From Escherichia sp. E4742 (GTDB taxonomy: Bacteria > Pseudomonadota > Gammaproteobacteria > Enterobacterales > Enterobacteriaceae), in contig NZ_CP040443.1 of assembly GCF_005843885.1 (NCBI RefSeq), positions 1,116,001-1,180,000 of the forward strand: 64,000 nucleotides of DNA, given 5' to 3'. A program made the position numbers and the translations under genes. Each line of letters starts with the position of its first letter. Positions within the stretch are counted from its first letter, which is position 1. Below are positions 37,201 to 46,849 of this stretch, in pieces. The notes under the pieces were generated by a model that was not told the origin of the DNA, made no database searches, and saw only the letters and a list, made by a program, of their open reading frames with translations.

Positions 37201-40200
37201 CTGCTGAACACCGGAGCCAACCGTTGTGATATTCCCGGTTTCAGACATCAGCATTGCATGGGTTAACCCGCTCGTATTCAGCCCTTCCAGAGCAAAGCTA
37301 CTGGTACCCAGCTTCAGAGTTCCGGCAAATTGATCCCCGACGTTATGGCTGAATTCAAAAGCAGATGTGTCGGCATCAAGACGGGCAGACAGTGTTCCTT
37401 TGCCTGTTAACAGTGGATCAAAGGTAAAGTTGCCTGCAACTGCGGGAATAATGGCCAGTTCGCTGCCCGATTCAATATCGACGGAACCCGGACCGGTCCC
37501 CCCATCGGTCAGCACAAGAGCTTCCTTCAGAGTGACAAGTGAACTGTTCTTCAGCCCGACATGTTCAAAATTCTGTAGTTTTACAGCAGAATCCAGCGTA
37601 TGAATGGCGTTATCAAAAATCAGGGAATCAGAATCTCCCTGCCCGCCATCCAGCAGGTTCCAGGTTGCCCCTTCGCCTTTAATGGTGAAGGTGTTCTTCC
37701 CGGTACCAGCAGTAACCTTATCAACATGAGCCTTACCATTGAGCATTACATTGTTATTGCCATTTCCTGCAGTCACTTCTCCTGTCAGTATGCTGCCGTC
37801 ATCAAATAAAAATGTATTGTTACCCTCTTTTGCACTGACGATTCCGGTAATACTGCCTTTATTGGTGAATGTGTTATCACCGCCGTTCAGAGCCACCCCC
37901 CCCTGAATTTCAGCACCGCTGTCATTCAGTACGGTGGTATTCACGGCGTCATCAAACGCCATTGCAGTCCCGGTGGCGGACGCAGCTTTAATCTGACCTT
38001 TATTGGTAAAGGACTGTGCTTTTGAAGCATCCACTACGGCATGACTCAGAGAAGCAGAGATGAGATTACCGCTCTGAACCACTTCACTGGCTGCATTGTT
38101 AACCACCAGAGCTGAGCCGCCATCGGCCTGTGTAACATTGACACTTGCACCGCTTTTCACGACAGCACCATCTTTAGTGTTGACGAAAATACCCGTGCCG
38201 TCCGTACCCTTCAGGTTAATGACCAATCCAGCGGAGTCAGACATATCCAGGTTATTATCGGTTTCACTTCCGTCAGCTTTCTGGAACGCCAGTGCAATTC
38301 CACTGCCGTCTACATTAATAGTGCCGCTGTTGGTCTTGGCCAGGGAGGCGGAAGTACGTACACCAATGCCATCAGCCACATTAATTTCAGTCGTATTGGT
38401 TAACTGAATGCCTTCAATTTCTGCGCGGTTCTCAATCCCGTGACCAACCGCACCTGCAGCATTAACATTGATTTTCGCACCATCAATAACCAGCCCCACA
38501 GCCCCTGTATCCAGCAGGATGCCATGCGCATTTTTCTGACCTTCGATCGTACCCAGGCCACTCCCTGCCAGGTTCAGTGACGCGCCCGCCCCCAGTTTAA
38601 TGGCAGCCTCACCATCCACAGCGACGATATCCCCTCCTGTGCTGGTAATCTGAGACTGTGCGCCTTCAACAAATAATGCAACGCCATTGACCGCAATACG
38701 GCTTCCTGTATTTTCAAAGCGGCCGTTATCAACCCAGACGCCGATATTATCGGTACCGGCAGTGAAATCAATGTTGCCGCTGTTAATCAACAGTCCCTGA
38801 TTACGCGTAATAAAGCCCTTGGCATTATTCAGCGGCGAAGAGATATCTGCCTCATTGGTAATAACCGAGCCAGTATTCGTTTGCGTAATACTGCCATCCA
38901 GAGCGTATTCATTTCCGTCAACTTCCGCGACAACAGCGCCATCCCCTACAAGGTTAACTGATACCCCCTGTTTCAGCGTCGCTGTCGCCCCGCCAGTTAC
39001 ATATAATCCCTGAGCCTGAGCCCCCAGGATCTGGAAATCACTGCCAGCCTCAGCCAGGACATTGCTCCCTTTCCCTGTGGCCCAGATACCACGACTGCCT
39101 GTACCGGAGGTTTTCATCAGCAGAGAGCCGGCCTGTTTTGCCCCATCTTCAATACGGAAAAGTACAGAACGTTCCCCACTGGCATCCAGCAGGGTTCCTG
39201 GTGCAATATTCGTTTTAATGGTTGCACCATCTCCGATAATACGAAAAGCAATCTGATCGGTAATACCGGAACCGTCAGCTGCAAATTGCGGTATTGCAGA
39301 TCCAACAAGATTCACCGTTCCCTGCTCGCTGGCCTGAACACCAATCGCTCCCTGTCCCTCCAGGGATATCGTCCCCGCAGTCATATTGACGGTTGTTTTA
39401 GCACCAGAAGCTTTAATCCCCGTCGTACGGTTAGCATTATCTCCGCTCTTAAGAACAAGATTGCCCGTGTTATTAATTGTCGTGGTTTCCTGCACCGCAC
39501 TGGCAATTAATCCCACACCGCCATCCTGTACGGTAATATTTCCGCTGTTGGTCCCAACAGCGCCCTCCTCAACCCGGACGCCCACTGTATTCTTCCCGGT
39601 AAAGATGATATTACCGGTATTATCAAGTGTGGCACCATTACGGGCGATATACCCGGTCACTTTATCCTGGGTGGAACTTAACTGAGCCCCCGCCGTTAAT
39701 AGTGTGGTCTTGTCCTTCGGATTAATGAGGTTGCCGGAAATATCATAGCCATTGCCATCCGCAATACCGGCTATCGCACTGGCATTATCCATATTGATAG
39801 TGGCATTACTTTCAATTGTGCCCTGCGCTCCCCCTTCAATTAAAGTCGCTGTAGCCCCCTCCCCCGTCAGGTTGATGGTCATTCCTCCTGACGTTACTGT
39901 CGAGGCCACACCGCCATCAGATTTCCCCGTGGCAATAAGTGCATAAGAGTTCTTACCAGACGCCGTAAGTGCAGAAGAAGCTCCCGCAGTTCCCTGGAAT
40001 GTCGCACCGCTGGCAATACGGAATAATGTTGAGTTTTCAGTGGACACATCCATAACACCGCTTCCGGTATTATGAATGGCAGAGCCCTTTCCATAGACAT
40101 AAAACCCTACCTGATCGCTGCTGCCAAATAGCACTGCACCATTGCCTGACAGGGTCAGACTGCCGCCATCTTTAGCAAAAACCCCCACAGCCCCCGTACC

Positions 40201-42132
40201 GGCAAGACTGATTTTTCCGGATACATCAACATTGCTTCCGGCACCTTCCACCCAGGCACCATAGTTACGGAAACCACTGCTGATATCCACGCCGCCAACA
40301 TTTATCGTACCGTCAGAATTTAGTTGTCCTGCATTGATTGCCTGCAGTCCGGTACTGTTCAGACCGTTAACATTAATAACCCCGGAGTTTTTCATCCCGG
40401 AGCTATTATTTGCCAGCATGCCAACATTCAGTGCCGGCGCATCACTGTCATGTCCCTCAATAGTGATAGTACCGCTATTTGTAACATCAACCACGCCGGC
40501 GTCCGTAGCTGCAATACCATAGTTACCCTGAGCACCTTGTCCCAGAAGGATCGTTCCCTCATTGACAGCGCGGGTAGCCCCTTTTGCAACTTCAATCGCA
40601 ACAGAACCAACAGCCGAATGAGCTGCTGTTCCATTTTCCGCAACGCCAACTGTAATTTTACCACCCGCTGCGTTAGTAAAAATCCCTCCGGTACCAACAC
40701 TTATCCCCCGGGTCTTTCCCTTGCTGTCAATAGTTGAGGGATCTGCGGTAATATTAATTGTACCGTTGTTAACCCCTTCACCACCGCTAGCAACGAGCAT
40801 AGCCGTGTTTATACTGTATGGATTGACGCCTGCGACTTTAAATGGACGAACATTAATAACACCATTATTTACTGCACGAGAGCCAGCATTAATGGCCATC
40901 ATACCTTCACCATGCAGCGAATACTTATTATTGTTATCCCAGGCATAGATAGTGCCATTATTCACAATGGAACTGTTATCATAAGCACGCATGGCTGTAC
41001 CAATTGCATCAATAATACCATCATTGATACCAGTACCACCTGTGCGAGCAACAATGCCAGCCCCATAACCATATGCAGGCAATACGCCAGTCAGTTTACC
41101 TGTCGAACTTAACCGCGCTGTACCACTATCCGTTGCAGCCAGGACTGCGAGTAATCCGGTACTGGCCTGATATATATCCGGATTAATCTTCCCCCCTGCG
41201 GTACGATCAACATCGTACTGATGCGTTGTGGTAATAATAGCTTTATTAAATTCTGTCTCATATTGAGATGGTGTCAGCTTACCGTCAACTATCGCCTGAG
41301 TCAGATAATCATTATATTGTTGTAATTCAGCGAGTGAATTAACCTGATATTGTTGTCCCTGCCAGTCGGTAAAAGTACCGGCATATTTCATTGAATCAAT
41401 TGTAGTGGTATACGTAAGACCATTTGCCGCTGTTGCAGCTGCCTGAAAATAAAATTCATTTGCAGAGTTCCAGTTGACCGTAGACCCTGCCCCATCAGCA
41501 ACAGCAAGCTGACTATTCTTAAAATAAGACCCTATGAAACCAGCGCCAACATCAATATTGGCCGTTCCCCCCTTACTTGCAGTCACAAAGCGGGTTTTAT
41601 AAAAAAAATCAGCAGTTGGTGAAAAGCCTGAAATACGCTCATCAGCAGAAGCCCCTGCTGCACGCTGAGAAAATGCACTATTGTCGTATACCTGAACCGT
41701 TCTGAATGCGCCAGTTGCAGCATCCCAGTATTGCAGAGCTTTAGTTCTTCCTCCGATATCAATATAAGATAATCCCGTCAGGTCATCTCCGGACGTAATG
41801 TAGCCTTCTGCCTTTGCCTGTGCTACTGACATATAAACGGTTCCTGAACCGTTGGCAGAAACTGAGGTCGGGCCAGTAATATTTTCTGTTATTCCATTAA
41901 CTGTCACATTCCCGACAAAATTATTGTTCTGTGCTGGTCGCCATGCAGGATCCAGTGAAGCATCAGCAAGTGCGCTGCTGCTGTTAAGCGTCATCGCACC
42001 ACCAAGAATAATAGCGGATAATGTCAGATTCAGACGTGCAGACTTACATTTTTTCTTACTGCCCGTAAGTTCTGAAACCACGTCCCACTTCTGTGTGCTG
42101 TGATTCCATATCACTTTATATATTTTATTCAT
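34207..42132 (-). CDS. Giant ESPR-type autotransporter adhesin (type Va)
   Basis: The 2,641-residue protein starts with an extended signal peptide region (MNKIYKVIWNHSTQKWDVVS, then hydrophobic LSAIILGGAMTLNSSSALA). The passenger is a long beta-helix with many Gly/Asn-rich turns and repeated NNTGNI-like and NSGTINV units. About residues 2000-2320 contain the autochaperone-like block (GNYTGD, VLGDDTSATDKLIV). A KPET-repeat linker precedes the barrel (last 290 residues or so, MWMRHVGGHNRW to the final YTF). It belongs to the AIDA-I/self-associating group; function as adhesin or biofilm factor is inferred. It sits 30 bases after a LuxR-type gene with AAGGA ahead of its ATG. Confidence 0.9.
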   Translation of the reverse strand: MNKIYKVIWNHSTQKWDVVSELTGSKKKCKSARLNLTLSAIILGGAMTLNSSSALADASLDPAWRPAQNNNFVGNVTVNGITENITGPTSVSANGSGTVYMSVAQAKAEGYITSGDDLTGLSYIDIGGRTKALQYWDAATGAFRTVQVYDNSAFSQRAAGASADERISGFSPTADFFYKTRFVTASKGGTANIDVGAGFIGSYFKNSQLAVADGAGSTVNWNSANEFYFQAAATAANGLTYTTTIDSMKYAGTFTDWQGQQYQVNSLAELQQYNDYLTQAIVDGKLTPSQYETEFNKAIITTTHQYDVDRTAGGKINPDIYQASTGLLAVLAATDSGTARLSSTGKLTGVLPAYGYGAGIVARTGGTGINDGIIDAIGTAMRAYDNSSIVNNGTIYAWDNNNKYSLHGEGMMAINAGSRAVNNGVINVRPFKVAGVNPYSINTAMLVASGGEGVNNGTINITADPSTIDSKGKTRGISVGTGGIFTNAAGGKITVGVAENGTAAHSAVGSVAIEVAKGATRAVNEGTILLGQGAQGNYGIAATDAGVVDVTNSGTITIEGHDSDAPALNVGMLANNSSGMKNSGVINVNGLNSTGLQAINAGQLNSDGTINVGGVDISSGFRNYGAWVEGAGSNVDVSGKISLAGTGAVGVFAKDGGSLTLSGNGAVLFGSSDQVGFYVYGKGSAIHNTGSGVMDVSTENSTLFRIASGATFQGTAGASSALTASGKNSYALIATGKSDGGVASTVTSGGMTINLTGEGATATLIEGGAQGTIESNATINMDNASAIAGIADGNGYDISGNLINPKDKTTLLTAGAQLSSTQDKVTGYIARNGATLDNTGNIIFTGKNTVGVRVEEGAVGTNSGNITVQDGGVGLIASAVQETTTINNTGNLVLKSGDNANRTTGIKASGAKTTVNMTAGTISLEGQGAIGVQASEQGTVNLVGSAIPQFAADGSGITDQIAFRIIGDGATIKTNIAPGTLLDASGERSVLFRIEDGAKQAGSLLMKTSGTGSRGIWATGKGSNVLAEAGSDFQILGAQAQGLYVTGGATATLKQGVSVNLVGDGAVVAEVDGNEYALDGSITQTNTGSVITNEADISSPLNNAKGFITRNQGLLINSGNIDFTAGTDNIGVWVDNGRFENTGSRIAVNGVALFVEGAQSQITSTGGDIVAVDGEAAIKLGAGASLNLAGSGLGTIEGQKNAHGILLDTGAVGLVIDGAKINVNAAGAVGHGIENRAEIEGIQLTNTTEINVADGIGVRTSASLAKTNSGTINVDGSGIALAFQKADGSETDNNLDMSDSAGLVINLKGTDGTGIFVNTKDGAVVKSGASVNVTQADGGSALVVNNAASEVVQSGNLISASLSHAVVDASKAQSFTNKGQIKAASATGTAMAFDDAVNTTVLNDSGAEIQGGVALNGGDNTFTNKGSITGIVSAKEGNNTFLFDDGSILTGEVTAGNGNNNVMLNGKAHVDKVTAGTGKNTFTIKGEGATWNLLDGGQGDSDSLIFDNAIHTLDSAVKLQNFEHVGLKNSSLVTLKEALVLTDGGTGPGSVDIESGSELAIIPAVAGNFTFDPLLTGKGTLSARLDADTSAFEFSHNVGDQFAGTLKLGTSSFALEGLNTSGLTHAMLMSETGNITTVGSGVQQIGGLGFNGGTLIFGSVMPGDTIASNSIETSAAGTLDIRGKGTIQVTMPDEVINDIPAVDTRKNLLEQDDAQTLVTLVNAAGTVTGTGGQLQLVDENGQAISHSQTFDVTQGGEVVAQGNYDYKLLGSSDGIKGDGLYIGYGLKSLDLQGTGDKALVLTPRANAQGLQTDLGAQLTGAGDLAIEAAGQVVTLSNGGNNYTGDTLVRSGTLQMANDNVLGATGNLNVASNAVFRTNGYSQTVGALQTETGSHIQLDSGSVLTVSGTQRQPGDDNGGVIENNVLSGEGTLAVTGSDLTVHGTNIGFTGNASLTQGALVEMNGAQGLGSQGSISFESLSDRLAIDIADGSGVSSNLSKSLSGEGSVDILNTTDLTLSGDNSNFSGEFRVQKDAALRASDEKHLGTGLIDSEGVTWLTASDSWLLKNDITGSGALVKQGAGNLIINHELAYTGDTTVENGVLIVGDDSVTRAADATLSGSGNIHVLNGGTLSGQGTVAGHVNNQGTLASLNALSGYENAEVSNFTVGSLTNTGVIRLAGGKTGNTLTVNGDYTGGGTLIINTVLGDDTSATDKLIVTGNTSGDTGVVVNNVRGQGAQTADGIEIVHVGGQSDGNFRLENRAVAGAWEYFLHKGNAGGTDGNWYLRSELPPEPGTKPETKPETKPETKPTPDKPVQKVYRPEAGSYISNIAAANTLFNTRMHDREGETYYTDVFTGEKKATSMWMRHVGGHNRWKDSSSQLNTQSNRYVVQLGGSIAQWTDGQERLQLGIMAGYGNEKSSTTSSVSGYKSKGSISGYSTGLYGTWQQNDGNDTGAYVDTWIQYGWFNNTVNGEKLAAESWKSRGFTGSVEAGYTFKAGEFTGSQGSHYDWYIQPQSQLTWMNVRAGEHKEKNGTKVQLNGDGNIQSRLGVRTYLKGKSASDDNKAHQFEPFVEVNWIHNTQDWSVKMDNTVLSQDGATNIAEVKTGVQGKLSDNLNVWGNVGVQVGDKGYSDAQAMLGIKYTF
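35213..35260. repeat. Four 12-bp tandem repeats coding the KPET linker
   Basis: Four units of GGTTTTGTCTCC (last one GGTTTTGTCCCC) encode Lys-Pro-Glu-Thr repeats between passenger and barrel of the large autotransporter. Unit length is a multiple of three, so slippage changes linker length without breaking the frame. Confidence 0.9.
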
Positions 42133-42162
42133 ATATATCTTCCTTCAAAATCACTATATCGG

Positions 42163-42807
42163 TCACAACTGCGTTTTTACTGAAATAAGAGACAGGGGGA
42201 TATTCATCAACTGATGTAGCCGCCTGACACCAAGTTTATCCATGACTCTGCGACGATGCGTCCAGACGGTCTTACTGGATATACCTAAAGTATGAGAAAT
42301 CCATTCCAGGTCTTTCCCTTCTCTGGTATACAGGAATACGGTTTGTTCTCTGGGAGAGAGTTGCAAATCAATAAACGAAACTTTCCTGACAACGCGATAA
42401 TTAACTCCCGAATTCCAGTTAGTTATATAGTTTGCCAGGCTTGTGCATAACTTCTCATACGTCAATTTCCAGGGAATGCAAGGCACCCCGCTATGAATCA
42501 GTCCACCTCCATTTCCCCAAATCACACAGGGAATATTATATTTATAGTTCCGGAGCCGTTTATCCAGCCACTGATTTACAAAACGCAAAGACAACAGACT
42601 TGTCGTAAGATCATCATCCGGAAACACAGGTAAAAGTACAACTCGCCTGTTACGCAATAAGTGTGTACCAGCCTCACTCTCCAGAAAAGAAAAGTCATCA
42701 ACAGAGATAACGCAAACATCGGAAAAAGTAGCAAAGGACACGTTTTCTAATGCTTTGATCAGATAAGTATTTTTTGTCGTTGTTATAAAAATCATATCTT
42801 CTGTCAT
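42163..42807 (-). CDS. LuxR-type regulator upstream of the giant autotransporter
   Basis: The 214-residue protein ends with a LuxR/FixJ helix-turn-helix: LSPREQTVFLYTREGKDLEW, then ISHTLGISSKTVWTHRRRVM and DKLGVRRLHQL. The N-terminal 140 residues resemble a divergent receiver-like domain without an obvious phospho-acceptor pattern. It is 30 bases ahead of the autotransporter gene and probably controls it. No good ribosome site stands before the ATG at 42807; the Met four codons later is an alternative. Confidence 0.82.
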   Translation of the reverse strand: MTEDMIFITTTKNTYLIKALENVSFATFSDVCVISVDDFSFLESEAGTHLLRNRRVVLLPVFPDDDLTTSLLSLRFVNQWLDKRLRNYKYNIPCVIWGNGGGLIHSGVPCIPWKLTYEKLCTSLANYITNWNSGVNYRVVRKVSFIDLQLSPREQTVFLYTREGKDLEWISHTLGISSKTVWTHRRRVMDKLGVRRLHQLMNIPLSLISVKTQL

Positions 42808-43036
42808 TCAGCTAACATCTGGCAAAAACCACGCAACTAATAACGGTCACTATCTTTATGGGTACAACTTATTGATGCCTGACTTAAATCAGTTTGATAA
42901 AAATATTTAACTTCAGATTGCCTCCTCCCAAAAGAAGTAAATGAACGCCTTATATCAAAAGAGAATCGATAGTTAACTAACTATTACCAAAAGCATGCAG
43001 TTATCAATTTGGAAGCAGAATACCAAAAAAAAAACA

Positions 43037-43121
43037 TTTGATCGACAAAAACGATCAATAAAGAACTTTCAATAGGCACAGATAATCAATATCCACAAAT
43101 CGATCGTTTACACCGATCGTT
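43037..43121. promoter_or_regulatory. Pair of inverted-repeat operators upstream of LuxR-autotransporter operon
   Basis: Site 1 (43037-43059) is TTTGATCG-ACAAAAA-CGATCAAT; site 2 (43099-43121) is ATCGATCG-TTTACAC-CGATCGTT. Both have GATCG and CGATC half-sites separated by seven bases; centres are 62 bp apart. The same pair stands upstream of the second autotransporter (49637-49722). They lie 230-315 bases ahead of the LuxR gene in AT-rich DNA. Confidence 0.7.
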
Positions 43122-43565
43122 ATTCGTTAACAAGAAATCAAAATTACCCACATAAAACCACAAAAAACACAAATCGCTCTCAATAAAAAACATAAAAGAA
43201 ACAACAAAAAAAACAAAACAACAACATACTTTCGCAATGAGTTATATGGAAAAAAATAATTGCGATGGTTATTAGTGGCATGTAATATTAAATTCCTTAA
43301 TGCTTTACAGATTTAATAATGACATTTCGCTCAAGACTTACCTGATATATCGTCCCCTATACATATTTTCATAGAAGGAGATCACCCCATCTCCGCTGTA
43401 TCAGCATAGTTTTTTTAAGAGGATTGTAATGGCAGGGCAACCGATACTAAGTGAGTTCAAAGAGAAAGGACTGATATGACATACTGTTGATCACATCGTC
43501 AGATAGCCTGTAAGCTCAAGATAAGCGCCTCAGTTGTATCAAAATGGAGATGTGTAGTGATTTAC
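43122..43565. other. AT-rich intergenic stretch, no gene seen
   Basis: Long A-rich runs (43140-43260) and scattered start codons but no supported frame. A short frame after TAAGAGGATTG at 43429 stops after 16 codons and is probably a remnant. Confidence 0.5.
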
Positions 43566-44187
43566 TGAATTTGGCCACCTGAACAGAGGTGATATGCTCA
43601 CCTCAGAACAATACAGGTGCACAAATGAAAAGAAGAAATTTTAGTCCTGAATTCAAACTCGAATCCGCTCAACTGGTTGTTGACCAGAACTACACAGTGG
43701 CAGATGCCGCCAAAGCTATGGATGTCGGCCTTTCCACGATGACAAGATGGGTCAAACAACTGCGTGATTAGCGTCAGGGAAAAACGCCAAAAGCCCCCCG
43801 ATAACTCCGGAATAAATCGATACGCAGTCAGGTATTTGAGCTACATGGTATCAGCCACGGTTCTGCAGGAGCAAGAGGCATCGCCACAATGGCAACCCAG
43901 AGAGGCTATCAGATGGGGCGCTGGCTTGCTGACAGACTTATGAAAGAGTTGGGGCTGGTCAGTTGCCAGCAGCCGACTCACCAGTACAGGCATGGCGGTC
44001 ATGAACATATTGCTATCCCTAACTATCTTGAACGGCAGTTCGCCGTGACAGAACCAAATCAAGTGTGGTGTGGAAACGTGAAGTATATCTGGACAGATAA
44101 ACGATGAGGATACCTCGCAGTCGTATTTGACCTGTTCGCAAGAAAGCCCGTGGGATGGGCAATGTCGTTCTCACCGGACAGCAGACT
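43566..44187 (+). mobile_element. IS911-like (IS3 family) remnant, orfA/orfB degraded
   Basis: OrfA begins at 43625 (MKRRNFSPEFKLESAQLVV, TVADAAKAMDVGLSTMTRW) and hits a stop after 48 residues. OrfB is then visible as SQVFELHGISHGSAGARGIA, MGRWLADRLMKELGLVSCQQ and AVTEPNQVWCGNVKYIWTD, with a stop in place of the Trp codon after DKR. A block of about 70 residues between orfA and orfB is deleted. The copy ends inside orfB at SFSPDSR, where IS66-like sequence begins. The transposase cannot be active. Confidence 0.8.
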
Positions 44188-45192
44188 ATGCCGGAGCGGG
44201 GCTTCTGGCCCATGTTGTCACTGGGAAGTATGCAGACCATATGCCGTTATACCGCCAGTCAGAGATATACCGTCGTCAGGGTGTGGAACTGAGCCGCACC
44301 ACACTGGGGCGCTGGACAGGTGCCATTGCTGAACTACTGGAGCCGCTGTATGACGTCCTGCGCCAGTATGTGCGCCCGGTAAAGTCAATGCCGATGATAT
44401 CCCCGTCCCGGCCCAGGAACCAGGCAGTGGTAAAACCCGAACCGCCCGGCTGTGGGTCTACGTTCGTGATGACCGTAACGTCGGTTCACAGATGCCGCCA
44501 GTGGTCCGGTTCGCGTACAGTCCGGACCGGAAAGATATCCATCCACAGAATCATCTGGCCGGTTATAGCGGTGTGCTTCAGGCCGATGCTTACGGTGGTT
44601 ACCGGATGTTATACGAATCCGGCAGAATAACGGAAGCCGTGTGTATGGCCCATGCCCGGAGGAAAATCCACGATGTGCATGCAAGAGCGCCCACCGATAT
44701 CACCACGGAATCCCTGCAGCGTATCGGTGAACTGTATGCCATTGAGGCAGAAGTCAGGGGATGTTCAGCAGAACAGCGTCTGGCAGCAAGAAAAGCCAGA
44801 GCAGCGCCACTGATGCAGTCAGTGTATGACTGGATACAGCAACAGATGAAAATACTGTCGCGTCACTCGGACACGGCAAAAACGTTCGCATACCTGCTGA
44901 AACAGTGGGATGGCCTGAACGTGTACTGCAGTAATGGCTGGGTGGGAATCGACAACAACATCGCAGAGAACGCCTTACGGGGTGTGGCCGTAGGCCGGAA
45001 AACTGGCCGTTCGCGGGTTCCGACAGCGGTGGCGAACATGCGGCGGTGTTGTACTCGCTGATCGGCACATGCCGTCTGAACAATGTGGAGCCAGAAAAAT
45101 GGCTGCGTTACGTCATTGAGCATATCCAGGACTAGTCAGCAAACCGGGTACGCAAACTGTTGCCCTGAAAAGTTGATCTGACTTCTCAGTAA
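44187..45192 (+). mobile_element. IS66-family (tnpC) remnant
   Basis: TnpC-like residues run in several frames: AGLLAHVVTGKYADHMPLYR and EIYRRQGVELSRTTLGRWTG in one, NHLAGYSGVLQADAYGGYRM, CMAHARRKIHDVHARAP and NGWVGIDNNIAENALRGVAV in the next, then a frameshift near 45000 before LIGTCRLNNVEPEKWLRYVI and a final decayed KVDL. The 5' half of tnpC and tnpA/tnpB are missing. The element is fused directly to the IS911 remnant. Confidence 0.85.
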
Positions 45193-45677
45193 ATATCAAT
45201 ACGGTTCTGACGAGCCGCTTACGAAAATATAATAATAAGCAAAACATCAATCATAGCATTCTGACGCACGTCCACTCCCCTCTGCGACACCTTCACCTGT
45301 ATTATTCACTTGTGGTGGAATTTCTTTTATCTTTCTGTAAACCTCACTAAAGTCATCTTCCACCACCACATGACTTCAATTCCCCTGATATGAATTTCAC
45401 AAAAAACACCATTCTGAATGAGCGAAACTGATGTCTTTTATATTCACCAGAAGATTTCGCCCCTGTCTGCTGACAAAGTAAACAAATACGTCTGTCTCTC
45501 AATGCAAATATGAATAAAAGAATAAAAACAAATAGAAGTTGAAGTAAGAAGAAAAACTGCCGGATTCTGAAAAATGCGATACCAGCACTTCGCTTATCAG
45601 AAATAAAATTACTTAAATATGTTTATTTTTATTTTTTAAGAGTAACTTACTGATTACACCTCCGGAGTTGTTCATAT
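45193..45677. other. Intergenic stretch, no gene seen
   Basis: AT-rich, no supported frame on either strand. A 9 bp inverted repeat GTGGTGGAA/TTCCACCAC lies about 45314-45370 with a 40-base gap; no function assigned. Confidence 0.4.
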
Positions 45678-46182
45678 TCACAACAAAATGTATCCACATT
45701 TTCCGGCCTGCCGAAATCCCCCCCCCTGCAGATAATCCACTCCCAGAGAGCACAAACAGTTCAACTGCACCTGTGTTTCCACACCTTCTGCAACCGAATC
45801 AATATCCATTTTTTCTGTCAGCCCGATAATACTTTCTACAATATACTTGGATGTTTTTTCACTCAGGATGTTTTGTGTGAAACTTTTATCTGTTTTTATA
45901 TAACTAATCGGCAAATTTCACGCCTCCATTACTCAGTCTGAAAAATATCTGTTCAATCAGCCTGTTCATATAAAATGGCTACTGCTCTGCCAATTCCAGA
46001 ATCAGATGTATATCGTTTTCTTCTGTCAACACCAGGCACATTCGAGTAAATTCGCGTTCAGTGAGCAGTCCCGGTGTCACGTTCACTGCAAACCTGAAAC
46101 TACGCGGCAGCATGGTTTTAATTTCTGAAAACCTGTCTGCGGATATAAATTCATATTTCACTCTTATCGCCCTCCGGCTCAT
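45678..46182 (-). pseudogene. Broken EAL-domain (c-di-GMP phosphodiesterase) gene
   Basis: Two pieces of one EAL domain lie in order: FRFAVNVTPGLLTEREFTRM and LILELAEQ (46182-45979), then after stops IKTDKSFTQNILSEKT, DIDSVAEGVETQVQLNCLCS and LGVDYLQGGGF (45914-45678). The stretch that normally holds FGTGYS between them is lost or frameshifted. The LuxR-type gene just upstream resembles the N-terminus of YahA, a LuxR-EAL protein, so this may once have been part of a YahA-like unit. Confidence 0.8.
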
Positions 46183-46377
46183 GAGTTTCTCTGTCTGTTC
46201 TTATTATTAGAAAATAAATATCTTACATTTAAAAATTGACGTAAACATCATTTATTTTGCATGATCGCTTCTCTTGTGAAAAAAAGCACGGCCGTACAGG
46301 GACCGTGGGATAATGTCCAGGTCTATACCAGTAAGAAATATTTATCTGACTTTATCACGGGAGCACCCTTACTCCTG

Positions 46378-46749
46378 TTAAGTATTTTTACATGAAATGT
46401 TATGCGCGATATTTGATACATTATTCAGACATGATAGTGGTGACTCTTTAACTGTTCCATCTTTATAGGTAAATTTCATTTTTACACGGGAAGATAATGA
46501 AAGATCTAGCCAGAATGTGATGTCATTACTGATCCCCAGCTTCTTATAAATCTGATGTTTCTGTAATGAAACTGTTTTAACGCTGCGAAACCTGCTCTCT
46601 GATATCCGGGTAACCGAATAGCCTTTCACTAATAATTCAAGCACCTCACATTCAACCTCTGTCAGTGACGGATATACCCATATATGAGCAGTGATATTAT
46701 GCCCTTCTATATTACTTCTTACATAACAAGGAATATTACTGTTATTCAT
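46378..46749 (-). CDS. Small LuxR-type regulator similar to the N-terminus of YahA
   Basis: The 123-residue product holds a LuxR helix-turn-helix (LTEVECEVLELLVKGYSVTR, SRFRSVKTVSLQKHQIYKKL) followed by GISNDITFWLDL, a run that matches YahA of E. coli. YahA joins this to an EAL phosphodiesterase; here a 30-residue tail and a stop follow, with EAL fragments about 195 bases downstream. It may act as a stand-alone regulator of the autotransporter gene 100 bases upstream, or be the remains of a split YahA. Confidence 0.75.
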   Translation of the reverse strand: MNNSNIPCYVRSNIEGHNITAHIWVYPSLTEVECEVLELLVKGYSVTRISESRFRSVKTVSLQKHQIYKKLGISNDITFWLDLSLSSRVKMKFTYKDGTVKESPLSCLNNVSNIAHNISCKNT

Positions 46750-46849
46750 TTTTAGTCAAAACATTATCAGTAAACTGTAAACCATGGGCCGTGTATCAGG
46801 CAGGCGCTGCCGTCCGTGGCCGCGACTGCCTGTCAGATATTTACCGTAC

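Noticed and set aside
35882..41112. Many long plus-strand frames opposite the giant autotransporter
   Set aside because: Low-complexity shadows of the Gly/Asn/Thr-rich passenger codons; no domains or ribosome sites.
45310..45372. Inverted repeat GTGGTGGAA/TTCCACCAC
   Set aside because: Arms are 9 bp with a 40-base gap and no nearby intact gene; likely chance or relic.
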